Source: Spirosoma arboris
GTDB lineage: Bacteria > Bacteroidota > Bacteroidia > Cytophagales > Spirosomataceae
Length of the DNA stretch: 64,000 bases
Direction: 5' to 3'
Assembly: GCF_009754945.1 (NCBI RefSeq)
Contig: NZ_WPIN01000024.1
Coordinates: forward strand, 1-64,000
Below the pieces are notes generated by a model. It was not told the DNA's origin. It worked only from the letters and a program-made list of their open reading frames with translations, and searched no databases. Every line of letters starts with the position of its first letter. Positions within the stretch are counted from its first letter, which is position 1. This document shows positions 57,366-64,000 of the stretch, one piece after another. Both the position numbers and the translations under genes were made by a program.

Positions 57366-59387
57366 ATGACAAAACGCGTGGCTTTTCTTTTTTCAGTGAC
57401 TCTAGCTATCGGTTTTATGGCGGCTGGTCCGCCTAAATTCATCGATCCTCAAAACATGGATTTATCCGTGAAACCGGGCGATAATTTCTACCAGTATGCC
57501 AACGGAAACTGGCTTCGTAAAAACGCTGTCCCGGCCTCTAAAACCTCTTGGGGAAGTTTCAACGAATTACGGGAGAAAAGTCTGGATGCAATGAAATCGC
57601 TGCTAGAAGATGCCGCTAAAACTACCACAAGGGGCCGTTTATATCAGATGGTAGGTGATTACTATGTAAGCGGCATGGATAGTGCTACCATTGAAAAACG
57701 TGGTTTCGACCCCATTAAGGCTGATCTTGCGCGGGTTGACAAAGTTAATAATAAAGCCACCTTCTTCGATGAACTCGCCTATCAACGTACACAAAGTAAT
57801 GGGATGTTATTCGGTTTTGGGGTAGTAACAGACCGAAAGAATGTCAATAAATACCTGCCTCAATTTAGCCAGGGAGGCACTACTCTCCCCGACCGTGATT
57901 ACTACCTAAAAAGCGATGCTCGTAGCCAGAAAATTCGTGATGCCTACATCGATAACCTAACTCAACTATTTACTCTGATTGGCGAAGAACCAACTCAGGC
58001 ATCGCAGGACGCCGACGTTATTATGCGTGTTGAAACAGCTCTGGCAAAAGCTCAGATGCCTCGTGTCGAAATGCGTGATCCATACAAGACGTATAACAAG
58101 CTGTCCGTCACCAATTTCATCAAACTAACTCCAGGTATCAACTGGGCAGATCAATTAGCAAAATACGGTGCCAAAGGGCAGGATACGGTTCTGGTGCAAA
58201 GTCCGGCATTCTTTCGCTCATTAGATAGTTTAGTAGCGACTACTCCTGTCGAAGATTGGCGAACGTACATGCGTTGGAACATTATCAAGGGGGCAGCTCC
58301 TTACCTTAGCGACGCATTCGTTAAACAAAACTTTGCCTTCTCGAAGGTCTTGTCAGGCCAGAAAGAGCAGACACCCCGCTGGCAACGGGTAAGTGGTCTG
58401 ATTGATGGAACACTAAGCGATCTGTTAGGACAACTTTATGTAGAAAAATACTTTAAACCTGAAGCCAAGCAGCGAATGCTGGCACTAGTTAATAACCTTG
58501 AAGCATCCTTTCAGGATCATATCAAAAACCTTGACTGGATGACTGAAGACACTAAGAAAAAAGCCCTTACCAAACTATTAGCCTTCAAACGTAAAATTGG
58601 GTATCCCGACAAATGGAAAAATTATGAGGGGGTAATTATTGACCGGAACGATTTCTACGGAAATATAAAGTCGGCGGGTAAGTGGTCGTATAACCACATG
58701 ATTAATCGCTTGGGAAAACCCGTTGATCGTACAGAATGGGGTATGACACCACCGACCGTAAACGCACAATATAGCCCGGTCAATAACGATATATCGTTTC
58801 CAGCAGCCATTCTGCAGTTTCCTTTCTTCGACTTTGATGCAGATGATGCCGTGAATTATGGTGGAATTGGTGCCGTTATCGGGCATGAAATGACGCACGG
58901 TTTCGATGATTCTGGCCGACAATACGATGCTGATGGTACCCTGCGTGACTGGTGGACTAAAGATGATGCCGCAAAGTTCAAAGAGCGGGCTGACAAAGTA
59001 CGAGATCAGTTTTTTGGGTTTAAGGTCCTGGATTCTATAAAAGTTAATGGGCAGTTAACGCTTGGTGAAAATCTTGCCGATCTGGGTGGGTTAGCCATTG
59101 CCTACGATGCCTTCAAAAAAACGGCACAAGGTAAATCGAGTGGTAAGAAAAGTCTGATCGATGGTTTTACGCCCGACCAGCGCTTCTTTCTATCTTGGGC
59201 GCAGGTATGGCGCAGCAACCAACTTCCCGAATCAACAGCACAACGTATTTTAACCGACCCGCATGCACCGGATATATATCGGGTTAATGGACCATTGTCA
59301 AATATCGATGCTTGGTATCAGGCGTTTAACATTCAGCCTGGCGATAAATTATTTAAACCTAAAGACCAACGAATAAGAGTTTGGTAG
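57366..59387 (+). CDS. Exported M13 family metallopeptidase (neprilysin/PepO-like)
   Basis: 673 residues from the ATG at 57366; a longer in-frame version begins inside the upstream repeat and lacks a sensible signal peptide. The signal peptide is MTKRVAFLFSVTLAIGFMAAG. Family blocks are KPGDNFYQYANGNWL, NAQYSPVNNDISFPAAILQ (substrate Asn-Ala), zinc site GHEMTHGFDD (near residue 506), zinc Glu in ENLADLGGLAIAYDAF and the C-terminal DPHAPDIYRVNGPLSN. It cleaves small peptides, probably in the periplasm. A TATTTTTG -7 element is at 57327-57334. Confidence 0.95.
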   Translation: MTKRVAFLFSVTLAIGFMAAGPPKFIDPQNMDLSVKPGDNFYQYANGNWLRKNAVPASKTSWGSFNELREKSLDAMKSLLEDAAKTTTRGRLYQMVGDYYVSGMDSATIEKRGFDPIKADLARVDKVNNKATFFDELAYQRTQSNGMLFGFGVVTDRKNVNKYLPQFSQGGTTLPDRDYYLKSDARSQKIRDAYIDNLTQLFTLIGEEPTQASQDADVIMRVETALAKAQMPRVEMRDPYKTYNKLSVTNFIKLTPGINWADQLAKYGAKGQDTVLVQSPAFFRSLDSLVATTPVEDWRTYMRWNIIKGAAPYLSDAFVKQNFAFSKVLSGQKEQTPRWQRVSGLIDGTLSDLLGQLYVEKYFKPEAKQRMLALVNNLEASFQDHIKNLDWMTEDTKKKALTKLLAFKRKIGYPDKWKNYEGVIIDRNDFYGNIKSAGKWSYNHMINRLGKPVDRTEWGMTPPTVNAQYSPVNNDISFPAAILQFPFFDFDADDAVNYGGIGAVIGHEMTHGFDDSGRQYDADGTLRDWWTKDDAAKFKERADKVRDQFFGFKVLDSIKVNGQLTLGENLADLGGLAIAYDAFKKTAQGKSSGKKSLIDGFTPDQRFFLSWAQVWRSNQLPESTAQRILTDPHAPDIYRVNGPLSNIDAWYQAFNIQPGDKLFKPKDQRIRVW

Positions 59388-59405
59388 AATAAAATTCAGT
59401 ATCAG

Positions 59406-59442
59406 TAAAAAGCCGCATCCATTTAGTTGAGTGCGGCTTTTA
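59406..59442 (+). terminator. Intrinsic terminator after the M13 gene
   Basis: TAAAAAGCCGCA paired with TGCGGCTTTTA around a short loop, 19 nt after the stop codon. Confidence 0.85.
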
Positions 59443-59550
59443 TCCATAAAAATGGACGTAATACTTTGCTTAACTTTCGGTCTGTCTGGCCAGCACACAC
59501 AGGTAGTTAATTTGCCAATTCGTTAAATCCCAACAACTCTCTTTCCTATT

Positions 59551-60093
59551 ATGAAAACGGCTTACCTTTTACTCATTTCGGCATACATGATCACATCATG
59601 TCAGACCAAACCAAAACAGGAAACAGCGACAACATCACCCTCAGCCACAGCAATCGAAGACAGTGCTACTGCATTGACGAAACGGCCCGGTCCCGATACA
59701 CCCCGCTCAGCCGCAGATCGCTTAATTAGAGCACTTTACTTTGAGCATAATACCAAAGAAAATCCATTCCGGGAAAAGAAAGATCGCTCTTTAATAGACC
59801 AATTTTTCACAAAGCCACTTGGCGATCTAGTCTGGAATGATGCACAGAAACCAAGCGGCAAAATAAACCGAACCAAACTGAATTTACTCTTCAACGCACC
59901 CGATGCGGCTATCAAAAAGACCTGGGTTCTACCCGCTATCATAGGAGGTACACGGGCAATCGTATATGTAACCTTTGAAAACAAAGGCAAGCCTGAAGAG
60001 ATCAAAATTGACATGCAGCAACTGGCTGGTCGGTGGCGTATTACTGAAATTTCTTACCCCAATGGCAAGCAGTTAACGGACCTACTGAGGTAA
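59551..60093 (+). CDS. Putative lipoprotein (DUF3828-like)
   Basis: 180 residues. Lipoprotein signal peptide MKTAYLLLISAYMITSC with the lipid Cys at about 17, then a low-complexity Ser/Thr/Pro/Ala linker. The folded part begins near AADRLIRALYFEH and includes LIDQFFTKPLGDLVWND and RWRITEISYPNGKQL. This resembles DUF3828 proteins, of unknown function. Likely anchored in a membrane facing the periplasm. It lies between a terminator and the tRNA promoter. Confidence 0.75.
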   Translation: MKTAYLLLISAYMITSCQTKPKQETATTSPSATAIEDSATALTKRPGPDTPRSAADRLIRALYFEHNTKENPFREKKDRSLIDQFFTKPLGDLVWNDAQKPSGKINRTKLNLLFNAPDAAIKKTWVLPAIIGGTRAIVYVTFENKGKPEEIKIDMQQLAGRWRITEISYPNGKQLTDLLR

Positions 60094-60130
60094 CTTAATA
60101 GGCTTCCAAAAATTATTTTTAAAGCTACTG

Positions 60131-60160
60131 TTGACAACACCATAAAAACGTGTAATTTTG
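60131..60160 (+). promoter_or_regulatory. Promoter of the tRNA-Tyr/Gly/Thr operon
   Basis: TTG (60131-60133), exactly 19 nt, then TAATTTTG (60153-60160): a perfect Bacteroidota housekeeping promoter, 51 nt before tRNA-Tyr. Confidence 0.85.
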
Positions 60161-60211
60161 CAACTCCAAAACCGGAAGCGGGGTAGGAAATGTTCTTTAA
60201 CAGTGCTTTTT

Positions 60212-60297
60212 GGGGAGTTTCCAGAGTGGCCAAATGGATCAGACTGTAAATCTGCTGGCGTACGCCTTCGGAGGTTCGAATCCTCCACTCCCCACCA
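60212..60297 (+). tRNA. tRNA-Tyr(GTA)
   Basis: Acceptor stem GGGGAGT / ACTCCCC, anticodon GTA at 60246-60248, long class II variable arm and GGTTCGAATCC T-loop. The discriminator is A at 60294, and the 3' CCA is encoded (60295-60297), unlike the other three tRNAs here. Confidence 0.97.
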
Positions 60298-60377
60298 AAA
60301 ATGAGTTATAAAGTTTCATAGTCTTATAGTTATATCGTTCAATAACTTATGTCTTTCGAATTTTATAACTTCTTTTC

Positions 60378-60450
60378 GCGGAAGTAGCTCAATTGGTAGA
60401 GCGATAGCCTTCCAAGCTATAGGTTGCGGGTTCGAGACCCGTCTTCCGCT
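60378..60450 (+). tRNA. tRNA-Gly(TCC)
   Basis: Acceptor stem GCGGAAG / CTTCCGC, anticodon TCC at 60411-60413, T-loop GGTTCGAGACC. CCA is not encoded. Confidence 0.97.
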
Positions 60451-60510
60451 CAATGGTACATGGTCGATAACAAACATTGCTTGCTATCGACTAATGGCTT
60501 TTACTAGTAA

Positions 60511-60582
<72 letters not shown>

Positions 60583-60585
60583 CAA

Positions 60586-60608
60586 GGCTTCATAATGAAG
60601 TCTTTTTT
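60586..60608 (+). terminator. Possible terminator between tRNA-Thr and tuf
   Basis: GGCTTCA-taa-TGAAGTC (7 bp with one G-U) followed by six T. It may end part of the tRNA transcript before tuf, or act as a processing site. A short GTCGG...CCGAC-type hairpin follows within the 174-nt tuf leader. Confidence 0.5.
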
Positions 60609-60756
60609 GATGGGTCGGCTTCGGCCGTCCGACGCTTATCGGTGTTAAGCCCAATTGGTATCAGCCCTCAAAACGGGATGATTTCGCTGGGTTTAATTTA
60701 TATTCAGCGAATTCATTCAATAACAAAAAAACAGTTCACAATAGCGTTTTAAAAAC

Positions 60757-61944
60757 ATGGCAAAAGAGAATTTTGACCGCTCGAAACCGCACGTTAACAT
60801 CGGTACGATTGGTCACGTTGACCACGGTAAAACGACGCTTACGGCTGCCATTACGAAAGTGCTGGCCGAAAAGGGTCTAGCAGCAGTACGGGACTTTTCC
60901 TCGATCGACAACGCTCCCGAAGAAAAAGAGCGTGGTATCACCATCAATACATCGCACGTTGAGTACGCAACTGCGAACCGTCACTACGCCCACGTTGACT
61001 GCCCAGGCCACGCTGACTATGTGAAAAACATGGTGACTGGTGCTGCTCAAATGGACGGTGCTATCCTTGTGGTAGCTGCTACTGACGGACCAATGCCCCA
61101 AACTCGTGAGCACATCCTGCTTGCTCGTCAGGTAGGCGTGCCTCAGCTCGTTGTATTCATGAATAAAGTGGATATGGTCGACGATCCTGAGCTGCTCGAA
61201 CTCGTTGAGATGGAAATTCGCGAGCTATTGAGCTTCTATAGCTTCGACGGTGATAACATCCCAGTTATTCAAGGTTCGGCTCTTGGTGGTCTGAACGGCG
61301 ACGCGAAATGGGTTGCTACTATTGAAGAGCTGATGCAGAGTGTAGATGATTTTATCCCTCTGCCTCCTCGTATGACAGATCTTCCATTCCTTATGCCAGT
61401 AGAAGACGTATTCTCGATCACAGGTCGTGGTACAGTTGCTACAGGTCGTATTGAGCGTGGAATCATCAACTCAGGCGAACAAGTTGAAATCCTTGGTATG
61501 GGTGCTGAAAACCTGAAATCAGTTGTAACGGGTGTTGAAATGTTCCGGAAAATTCTGGACCGTGGTGAAGCCGGTGACAACGTAGGTCTTCTACTCCGTG
61601 GTATTGAAAAAACCGATATCCGTCGTGGTATGGTTATTTGCAAACCAGGTTCAGTAAAACCACACTCGAAGTTCAAGGCTGAGGTTTATGTACTGTCGAA
61701 AGAAGAAGGTGGTCGTCATACTCCATTCTTCAACAAGTATCGCCCTCAGTTCTACTTCCGTACCACTGATGTAACAGGTGAAATTTCACTACCTGCTGGT
61801 GTTGAGATGGTAATGCCAGGTGATAACATTACGATTGATGTAACGCTGATCAATAAAATCGCTATGGAAAAAGGTCTTCGTTTCGCTATTCGCGAAGGTG
61901 GCCGTACTGTAGGAGCTGGTCAGGTAACAGAAATCCTCGACTAA
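60757..61944 (+). CDS. tuf: Elongation factor Tu
   Basis: 395 residues. GTP-binding domain 1 has the P-loop GHVDHGKT (19-26), switch I region ITINTSHVEY, switch II DCPGHADYVKNM and NKVD near 136. Domains 2 and 3 follow (SITGRGTVATGRIERG; GGRHTPFFNKYRPQFYFRTTDVTG). It delivers aminoacyl-tRNA to the ribosome. It lies after three tRNA genes, as in the E. coli tufB cluster, and is followed by a strong terminator. The EF-Ts contact regions look complete. Confidence 0.98.
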   Translation: MAKENFDRSKPHVNIGTIGHVDHGKTTLTAAITKVLAEKGLAAVRDFSSIDNAPEEKERGITINTSHVEYATANRHYAHVDCPGHADYVKNMVTGAAQMDGAILVVAATDGPMPQTREHILLARQVGVPQLVVFMNKVDMVDDPELLELVEMEIRELLSFYSFDGDNIPVIQGSALGGLNGDAKWVATIEELMQSVDDFIPLPPRMTDLPFLMPVEDVFSITGRGTVATGRIERGIINSGEQVEILGMGAENLKSVVTGVEMFRKILDRGEAGDNVGLLLRGIEKTDIRRGMVICKPGSVKPHSKFKAEVYVLSKEEGGRHTPFFNKYRPQFYFRTTDVTGEISLPAGVEMVMPGDNITIDVTLINKIAMEKGLRFAIREGGRTVGAGQVTEILD

Positions 61945-61957
61945 TTGTAAGTATCTT

Positions 61958-61998
61958 AAAACAAGTGCATTTCTTACCGGAGATGCACTTGTTTTTTT
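61958..61998 (+). terminator. Intrinsic terminator of tuf
   Basis: AAACAAGTGCAT paired with ATGCACTTGT plus a run of eight T, 14 nt after the stop codon. The TTG at 61989-61991 in its right arm is also the likely -33 element of the next promoter. Confidence 0.9.
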
Positions 61999-62018
61999 GA
62001 TATTAATTCGTACTTTTG
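61989..62018 (+). promoter_or_regulatory. Promoter of tRNA-Trp/secE/nusG
   Basis: TTG (61989-61991), 19 nt, TACTTTTG (62011-62018) followed by C. The -33 element lies inside the right arm and T-run of the tuf terminator. Confidence 0.75.
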
Positions 62019-62057
62019 CAGTCCGTTTCAGAAGCACGCTGATATGGATTTTTTTAA

Positions 62058-62128
62058 ACGGGTGTAGTTCAAGGGTAGAATAGCGGTCTCCAAAACCGTT
62101 GATGGGAGTTCGAATCTCTCCACCCGTG
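62058..62128 (+). tRNA. tRNA-Trp(CCA)
   Basis: Acceptor stem ACGGGTG / CACCCGT, anticodon CCA at 62090-62092, T-loop AGTTCGAATCT. CCA tail not encoded. Located directly before secE as in many bacteria. Confidence 0.96.
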
Positions 62129-62145
62129 CAAATCCTTTACATCGA

Positions 62146-62337
62146 ATGGACAAGTTTATATCGTTTCTGAAAGCCTCCTGGGAGGAAGTTCAGCATAACG
62201 TGACTTGGCCTAAATTCAGCGATCTGCAATCCAGTTCAACGCTGGTACTGGTAGCTTCGCTGATTTTTGCGCTATTGGTCGGGTTAATTGATTTAGTGTT
62301 CGAGAACGGACTGAACGCATTTTATCAGTCTTTCTAA
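62146..62337 (+). CDS. secE: Preprotein translocase subunit SecE
   Basis: 63 residues. The amphipathic helix (FLKASWEEVQHNVTWPKFSDL) with the WP motif precedes a single membrane helix (STLVLVASLIFALLVGLIDLVF). This is the short form of SecE found in most bacteria. It clamps SecY in the protein-export channel. It lies 17 nt after tRNA-Trp and 15 nt before nusG, so one transcript is likely. Confidence 0.95.
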   Translation: MDKFISFLKASWEEVQHNVTWPKFSDLQSSSTLVLVASLIFALLVGLIDLVFENGLNAFYQSF

Positions 62338-62352
62338 ACTGGCTTACGAAAC

Positions 62353-62913
62353 ATGAGCGGCATACAATGGTACGTCATTCGGGCGGTGTCGGGTCAGGAA
62401 AAGAAAATCAAATCCTACCTTGACAATGAGATTATCCGGCAGAAGTTGGACGAAGTGATTCCGCAGGTATTAATTCCAGCGGAAAAGGTGTACGAAATGC
62501 GTAACGGTAAGAAACGCGTTCGGGAGAAGTCATTTTTCCCTGGGTACATTCTTATTTCAGCCGACCTGGGTAATAACCGAGCCCTCGACATGATTTTGAA
62601 TATGCCGGGTGTGTTAGGTTTCCTGGGTAACTCCCAGGTAGGGACGACGTCGAAAGTTCCTGTTCCCCTTCGCCAAGCTGAAGTAAATCGCATTTTAGGT
62701 AAAGTTGACGAAGAAGCGCAGGAAGTTGCAGCGCCAACAGTTGGTTACCTGAAAGGTGAAAACGTAAAAGTTGTGGATGGCCCATTTGCCAACTTCATCG
62801 GCACCGTAGAAGAAGTATTCGACGACAGGAAGAAATTGAACGTCGTTGTAAAAATATTTGGCCGGAACACTCCGGTAGAACTCAGTTACGCACAAGTAGA
62901 AAAGGAAAGCTAA
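62353..62913 (+). CDS. nusG: Transcription termination/antitermination factor NusG
   Basis: 186 residues. The NGN domain has WYVIRAVSGQEKKIKSYLDNEI, IPAEKVYEMRNGKKRVREKSFFPGYILI and NMPGVLGFLGN. The C-terminal KOW domain has GENVKVVDGPFANFIGTVEEVFDDRKKLNVVVKIFGR. It joins RNA polymerase with Rho or the ribosome. It is preceded by secE and followed by the L11 gene after a 168-nt leader. Confidence 0.97.
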   Translation: MSGIQWYVIRAVSGQEKKIKSYLDNEIIRQKLDEVIPQVLIPAEKVYEMRNGKKRVREKSFFPGYILISADLGNNRALDMILNMPGVLGFLGNSQVGTTSKVPVPLRQAEVNRILGKVDEEAQEVAAPTVGYLKGENVKVVDGPFANFIGTVEEVFDDRKKLNVVVKIFGRNTPVELSYAQVEKES

Positions 62914-63081
62914 TCGTAAGACTAGTTCTCCGTGGTCTGGCATCCTATGCTTCCCTCAGAGGATGGCCGGCCAAAACAAGTTGATTAACTGCAAATGGTG
63001 TGCGGATTGGTTATGTGACGAACCAATAGGAAACCAGAGCAGAAGCGGGGCCGCCCGTGCGGTCGTAACTCAATTACCAAA
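62914..63081 (+). promoter_or_regulatory. Leader of the rplK-rplA operon
   Basis: 168 nt without a gene. It holds potential hairpins (CATCCT with AGGATG near 62942-62966; GGCCGC with GCGGTC near 63050-63065). In other bacteria L1 represses translation from a leader site before rplK; whether this leader has that site cannot be shown by eye. Confidence 0.45.
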
Positions 63082-63525
63082 ATGGCAAAAGAAGTAGGTG
63101 GCTACGTTAAGCTGCAAGTCAAAGGCGGGCAAGCCAACCCCTCACCTCCGATCGGTCCGGCGCTAGGTTCCAAGGGTTTAAATATCATGGAATTCTGTAA
63201 GCAGTTCAATGGCCGGACGCAGGATAAAATGGGTACGGTATTGCCGGTTTTGATTACGTATTACAAGGATAAGTCCTTTGATTTCGTCATCAAAACTCCG
63301 CCCGCACCAATTCTGCTGATGGAAGCAGCTAAGCTGAAAGGCGGCTCTGCTCAACCAAACCGCAAAAAAGTCGGCTCAGTTACGTGGGATCAGGTTCGGA
63401 CAATCGCGGAAACGAAGATGCCCGATCTGAATGCATTCACGATCGAGTCGGCAATGAAGCAGGTGGCCGGTACGGCCCGCAGTATGGGAATCACGGTGAC
63501 GGGCACAGCGCCATTCGAGAACTAA
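63082..63525 (+). CDS. rplK: 50S ribosomal protein L11
   Basis: 147 residues. The N-terminal domain has VKLQVKGGQANPSPPIGPALGSKGLNIMEFCKQFN and VITYYKDKSFDFVIKTPPA. The C-terminal rRNA-binding domain shows GSVTWDQVRTIAETKMPDLNAF and VAGTARSMGITV. It forms part of the GTPase-associated centre with 23S rRNA helices 43-44. rplA follows 26 nt later. Confidence 0.98.
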   Translation: MAKEVGGYVKLQVKGGQANPSPPIGPALGSKGLNIMEFCKQFNGRTQDKMGTVLPVLITYYKDKSFDFVIKTPPAPILLMEAAKLKGGSAQPNRKKVGSVTWDQVRTIAETKMPDLNAFTIESAMKQVAGTARSMGITVTGTAPFEN

Positions 63526-63551
63526 ACAGACTTGCCGAAGCAAACACAGAA

Positions 63552-64000
63552 ATGGCTAAGTTAACGAAAAAACAAAAGGAAGCCCAGTCGAAGTACGACG
63601 CTGCCAAAGAATACTCACTCCAACAGGCTGCTGAGATTCTGAAGCAAATTTCGTACACGAAGTTTGATGCTTCCGTCGATATTGATGTTCGGTTAGGCGT
63701 TGATCCGCGTAAAGCTGACCAGATGGTTCGTGGCGTTGCTACGTTGCCTCATGGTACAGGTAAAACGGTGCGCGTACTGGTGCTTTGCACCCCGGACAAG
63801 GAGAACGAAGCGAAAGAAGCAGGTGCAGATTTCGTGGGTCTGGACGATTACATCCAGAAGATCGAACAAGGCTGGACGGACGTTGACGTGATTATCACGA
63901 TGCCGAGCGTTATGGCTAAAGTTGGTCGGTTGGGTAAAGTGCTGGGACCACGGGGTTTGATGCCAAACCCTAAATCAGGTACGGTAACTCCTGATGTAGC
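63552..64000 (+). CDS. rplA: 50S ribosomal protein L1 (5' part, cut by window end)
   Basis: Starts at the ATG of MAKLTKKQKEAQSKYDAA and runs open to the window edge (149 codons visible of about 230). Blocks ISYTKFDASVDIDVRLGVDPRKADQMVRG and GKVLGPRGLMPNPKSGTVT are L1 hallmarks. L1 forms the ribosomal L1 stalk and, in studied bacteria, represses its own operon. It is cotranscribed with rplK. Confidence 0.96.
   Translation, partial: MAKLTKKQKEAQSKYDAAKEYSLQQAAEILKQISYTKFDASVDIDVRLGVDPRKADQMVRGVATLPHGTGKTVRVLVLCTPDKENEAKEAGADFVGLDDYIQKIEQGWTDVDVIITMPSVMAKVGRLGKVLGPRGLMPNPKSGTVTPDV

Overview
The window looks like chromosome from a Bacteroidota member of the Cytophagales, most likely a Spirosoma-like bacterium. 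The evidence is a SusC/SusD pair, a type IX secretion C-terminal domain, TTG-N19-TAnnTTTG promoters, family markers such as DUF4293 and stand-alone MnmD, and frequent signal peptides ending in FAQ. Genus-level naming is inference. Most genes are chromosomal housekeeping or envelope genes. I see no prophage, transposase, integrase or CRISPR array.

Layout. 1-3.2 kb: 3' end of a T9SS cargo gene, yebC, lysA and a small exported protein. 3.2-9 kb: nagB, a purine permease, an exported MTA/SAH nucleosidase, a lipase, an esterase and an SGNH hydrolase. 9-12 kb: a methionine operon metY-metX under a SAM-I riboswitch. 12-14.2 kb: a DciA-like protein, a polysaccharide deacetylase and a GT2 glycosyltransferase. 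14.6-23.4 kb: CocE-like hydrolase, Na+/H+ antiporter, KirBac channel, LD-carboxypeptidase, SDR, M20 amidohydrolase, DUF4126. 23.6-30 kb: thrA, an orphan McrB-like GTPase, and a Zn-alcohol dehydrogenase/Gfo-Idh-MocA pair. 30-37 kb: SusD/SusC and a DPP-IV peptidase. 37-46 kb: a Lys-rich exported protein, ruvA, LysM transglycosylase, gatA, tatA, YkvA-like, mdh, a DUF2846-like protein and a porin. 46-52.4 kb: tetR-tolC-MFP-RND efflux operon. 52.6-60 kb: metalloprotease, DUF4293, mnmD, thioredoxin, M13 peptidase, lipoprotein. 60.2-64 kb: tRNA-Tyr/Gly/Thr, tuf, tRNA-Trp, secE, nusG, rplK, rplA (cut by the window end), the same order as the E. coli tufB-rpl region.

Functional links. LysA, ThrA, MetX and MetY belong to the aspartate family, with SAM feedback on the methionine branch visible as a riboswitch. 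The envelope set (SusCD, porin, RND pump, several exported peptidases) fits a polymer- and peptide-scavenging lifestyle.

The most unusual structure is intergenic. About twenty gaps hold long, often near-perfect inverted repeats. Several have arms that are degenerate tandem heptamers or nonamers. Some provide the stop codon of the preceding gene, and two sit directly against genes with TTG starts. Two further loci carry evenly spaced triple palindromes. The second item of interest is the solitary McrB-like GTPase with an unrecognised N-terminal domain and no McrC beside it.
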